Assembly (NCBI GenBank): GCA_964512645.1
Contig: CAZEJS010000021.1
Span: 1-53,181 of the forward strand
Direction of reading: 5' to 3'
Length of the DNA: 53,181 nt
Source of the DNA: CAZEJS01 sp964512645
GTDB taxonomy: Bacteria; Actinomycetota; Geothermincolia; Fen-727; Anoxymicrobiaceae
A model generated the notes under the pieces. The model made no database searches. It was not told the DNA's origin and saw only the letters and a list, made by a program, of their open reading frames with translations. This document shows, in pieces, positions 51,521 to 53,181 of this stretch (position 1 is its first letter; each line of letters opens with the position of its first letter). A program made the translations under genes and the position numbers.

Positions 51521-52576
51521 ATGACTTTCTGCGCATTCGGCTGTGCGCTCGACGCGCTCGACGCGCCGGAGAAGATGGCGATGAAGCTCGCCTACATCAA
51601 CGCGGTCCGACAGGGCCTGGTCGCATCGCCGCTGGCAAGGGACCCTTACGAACTGTTGATGGGCGAGCTCGAGGGGGTGCCGGGCCTGGTCTCGGCGGGC
51701 CGCCTGGAGATCGAGGAGTGGCTGACCCCCAGGCCGGGGCCCGGGGCCGCCGCGAAAGTGGACGCCGCCTCCTACCGCGAGTTCCTGGATTCCGGCGGAT
51801 GCGAACAGCTTGCGGAACGGGTCCGGCAGTACGCCTGCGACCGGGTGCTGCCGCTGGACCCGCTGCTCATCGGGGTGGACCACTCCCTTACCGGCGGCGT
51901 GCTCTCAGCGCTGCGCCGTGGCGGGGAGAGCGACCTCGGCCTGGTGGTCCTGGACAGCCACCTTGACGCGATCCCCGCCTCGGTGAGGAGGGCGGCGCTC
52001 CAGGGCGCCGGGGACCGCGCCGCCGGGGGGGACGCGCCGGACGTCTATTCGTGCGGTTCCTGGATACTGGGCGTCCTGGAGCGCGGGGACGTCGCCCCGG
52101 AGAACGTGGTGGTCCTGGGGCCGGGGGAACTCCCCGACGATGCCGGCGGCGGTGAAGAGGCCCCCGCGATGGAAGCGTTCCGCCGCGAGTACCAGGGGCT
52201 CCTGGAGCGCGGGGTGAAGATAATCCCCAGGCGGCGGGTGAGGTCGGTGGGGCCCGGGGCGGCGGCCGCGGAGGCGGCGGCCGGCCTGGAGTGCTCCTCG
52301 TTCTACCTGTCGATAGACGCGGACATCGGCGCCGGGGAAGCGGTAGGGGCCGTGCGCTTCCTGGACACCATCGGGCTGGAAACGGACGAGGTCGTCGCCC
52401 TGTCCGCGGCCGTCGCCCGCGAGGGACTCTCGCGCGGCATGCGGCTCGCGGGCCTGGACATGATGGAGATGGACGTGCACCTGGCGGACGTCCCGGGCTC
52501 CGGGGACAGGACGCTGGAGATGTGCGCGTCGGCGGTCGGGGCGGTGCTGTCCGAAGCGGCCCGGCGGGAGGGGTGA
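51521..52576 (+). CDS. Arginase-fold (ureohydrolase-like) protein
   Basis: 351 residues. Metal-site segments of the arginase/agmatinase fold are recognisable: VDHSLTGG (family GGDHS), LDSHLDA (family DAHxD), SIDADIGAG (family SxDxDxxDP) and GLDMMEMDVH (family GxDxxExxP). Several positions differ from true arginases, so the reaction is uncertain; UPF0489-like or formiminoglutamase-like roles are possible. ATG 51521 with CTGGAG 4 nt upstream. Its TGA overlaps the next start (GTGA). Confidence 0.75.
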   Translation: MTFCAFGCALDALDAPEKMAMKLAYINAVRQGLVASPLARDPYELLMGELEGVPGLVSAGRLEIEEWLTPRPGPGAAAKVDAASYREFLDSGGCEQLAERVRQYACDRVLPLDPLLIGVDHSLTGGVLSALRRGGESDLGLVVLDSHLDAIPASVRRAALQGAGDRAAGGDAPDVYSCGSWILGVLERGDVAPENVVVLGPGELPDDAGGGEEAPAMEAFRREYQGLLERGVKIIPRRRVRSVGPGAAAAEAAAGLECSSFYLSIDADIGAGEAVGAVRFLDTIGLETDEVVALSAAVAREGLSRGMRLAGLDMMEMDVHLADVPGSGDRTLEMCASAVGAVLSEAARREG

Positions 52577-53181
52577 GCTTGGAAAACCGCTTGAGCGCCG
52601 GGGACCGCGCCGACGGGGGCGCGCGCCTGGAGTTCGACCTGCGCAGCGGCGAATACCACGTCTTCACCGGGGAGGACGCCTTTTTCTCGCGCGCCCGGGC
52701 CGCGGTGCTGGCGCGCCTGAAACGGTCCGTGGCCCGGCTCGACTCCGACGCCCCCTGGGAGCGCGCGGAGGAGCCGGACGACGGGACGGCGCGCCTCCCG
52801 GGGGGCTTCATGGTGGGCAAGGACCAGGAGTGGGGGCGTGTCCTCTTCGAGGCCGGCGCCGCGGGAAGAGCCCTGCTGCTGCGGGTGGGCATCCGCTGGG
52901 AAGGCGAGGGGGAAGCGCCGCGCCTCGAGGCGCTGGTTCCGGCGCACGTGCGGCCGCCCGGCGTCTGGGAGGGCCGGGGGAGCTCGCGCCAATGGCGGCC
53001 CTACGTCCACGGCTGGCAGTGCTGGACCCCCACCGGGGTGGTGAAGGGAACCCGGCCCGGGGACCGGCTCCTTCCCCTGTTCCTGCCGAAAAAGCTCAAG
53101 CCCATGCTCGCCAACCCCACTACGCCGTGTACCGCACCCGGTTCCTTGGACCAACCTTTGCGGCTCATGCCGCAGCCTCCA
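52573..53181 (+). CDS. 5' part of a possible GH36-like glycosidase, cut by window end
   Basis: 203 codons to the right edge, start GTG at 52573 coupled to the arginase-fold gene. Beta-rich N-terminal region ending in YVHGWQCWTPTG, which resembles the WQSWSP motif of GH36 alpha-galactosidase-like proteins, then LLPLFLPKKLKPMLANPTTP. The last 20 codons (CTAPGSLDQPLRLMPQPP) look less like protein than another frame over the same bases, so a frameshift or sequence error near 53100-53125 is possible. Identification is tentative. Confidence 0.5.
   Translation, partial: MSLENRLSAGDRADGGARLEFDLRSGEYHVFTGEDAFFSRARAAVLARLKRSVARLDSDAPWERAEEPDDGTARLPGGFMVGKDQEWGRVLFEAGAAGRALLLRVGIRWEGEGEAPRLEALVPAHVRPPGVWEGRGSSRQWRPYVHGWQCWTPTGVVKGTRPGDRLLPLFLPKKLKPMLANPTTPCTAPGSLDQPLRLMPQPP

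Overview
The window is 53 kb of GC-rich bacterial chromosome with densely packed genes, many GTG and TTG starts, and several 4-bp stop/start overlaps (TTGA, GTGA). The gene content points to an actinobacterial lineage, probably an uncultured one known from metagenomes. It includes inositol-1-phosphate synthase, a LytR-CpsA-Psr protein, a UDP-glucuronate decarboxylase-like enzyme, ClpB, a MoxR/DUF58/transglutaminase cluster, and a secreted protein ending in four WYLPEGSTAWGF-type repeats that I associate with deep-branching Actinobacteriota. This placement is an inference from memory. I see no rRNA, tRNA, CRISPR array, phage or insertion sequence.

Layout, left to right. 0.2-2.9 kb (minus): an RsbRD-N-like sensor and a ChlI/ChlD-type chelatase ATPase. 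3.1-6.5 kb (plus): a secreted NlpC/P60 hydrolase, a histone-deacetylase-like amidohydrolase and a PilT-type ATPase. 6.5-11.2 kb (minus): a run of two alpha/beta hydrolases (one without a nucleophile Ser), a zinc/V4R-like protein and a membrane diguanylate cyclase. 11.3-12.8 kb (plus): a UXS-like epimerase and a hotdog thioesterase. 12.75-14.8 kb (minus): a PadR-ino1 operon with a well-resolved autoregulatory promoter. 15-20.3 kb: a metallo-beta-lactamase-fold protein, then moxR-DUF58-tgpA. 20.3-25.9 kb (minus): acetyl-CoA acetyltransferase, Veg with a consensus promoter, a zinc-ribbon membrane protein coupled to a transglutaminase-like protein, a degenerate epimerase and a second zinc-ribbon protein. 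26.1-33.5 kb: an orphan LytTR regulator and a cell-surface locus (small secreted proteins, a DUF916-like protein, a 1327-residue secreted propeller/TIG/repeat protein). 33.5-40.8 kb: an MFS transporter, ClpB, a membrane protein, an AT-rich intergenic block, an LCP transferase and an orphan CpaB. 41.1-45.6 kb (minus): a six-gene run of FmdB, MTA phosphorylase, PfkB kinase, M50 protease, a ThiS/MoaD-like protein and a ThiF/MoeB-like enzyme. 46-51 kb (plus): a REC-GAF-GGDEF protein and a thiolase/FadB beta-oxidation pair. 51-53.2 kb: an eroded nucleoside hydrolase, an arginase-fold protein and the start of a possible GH36-like gene cut by the window edge.

Promoters are unusually legible. Many intergenic regions hold TTGNNN-17 bp-TANNNT pairs, which I used to choose starts. 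They also show two probable leaderless genes, and a PadR operator lying in the spacer of the promoter it probably controls. The themes are envelope construction and remodelling, c-di-GMP signalling (two cyclases with intact GGEEF and I-sites), fatty-acid oxidation, and sulfur or purine salvage. I found no single unmistakable new defence or mobile system. The least familiar parts are the surface-protein locus at 27-33 kb, the zinc-ribbon/transglutaminase pair at 22-24 kb and the operon at 41-45.6 kb.
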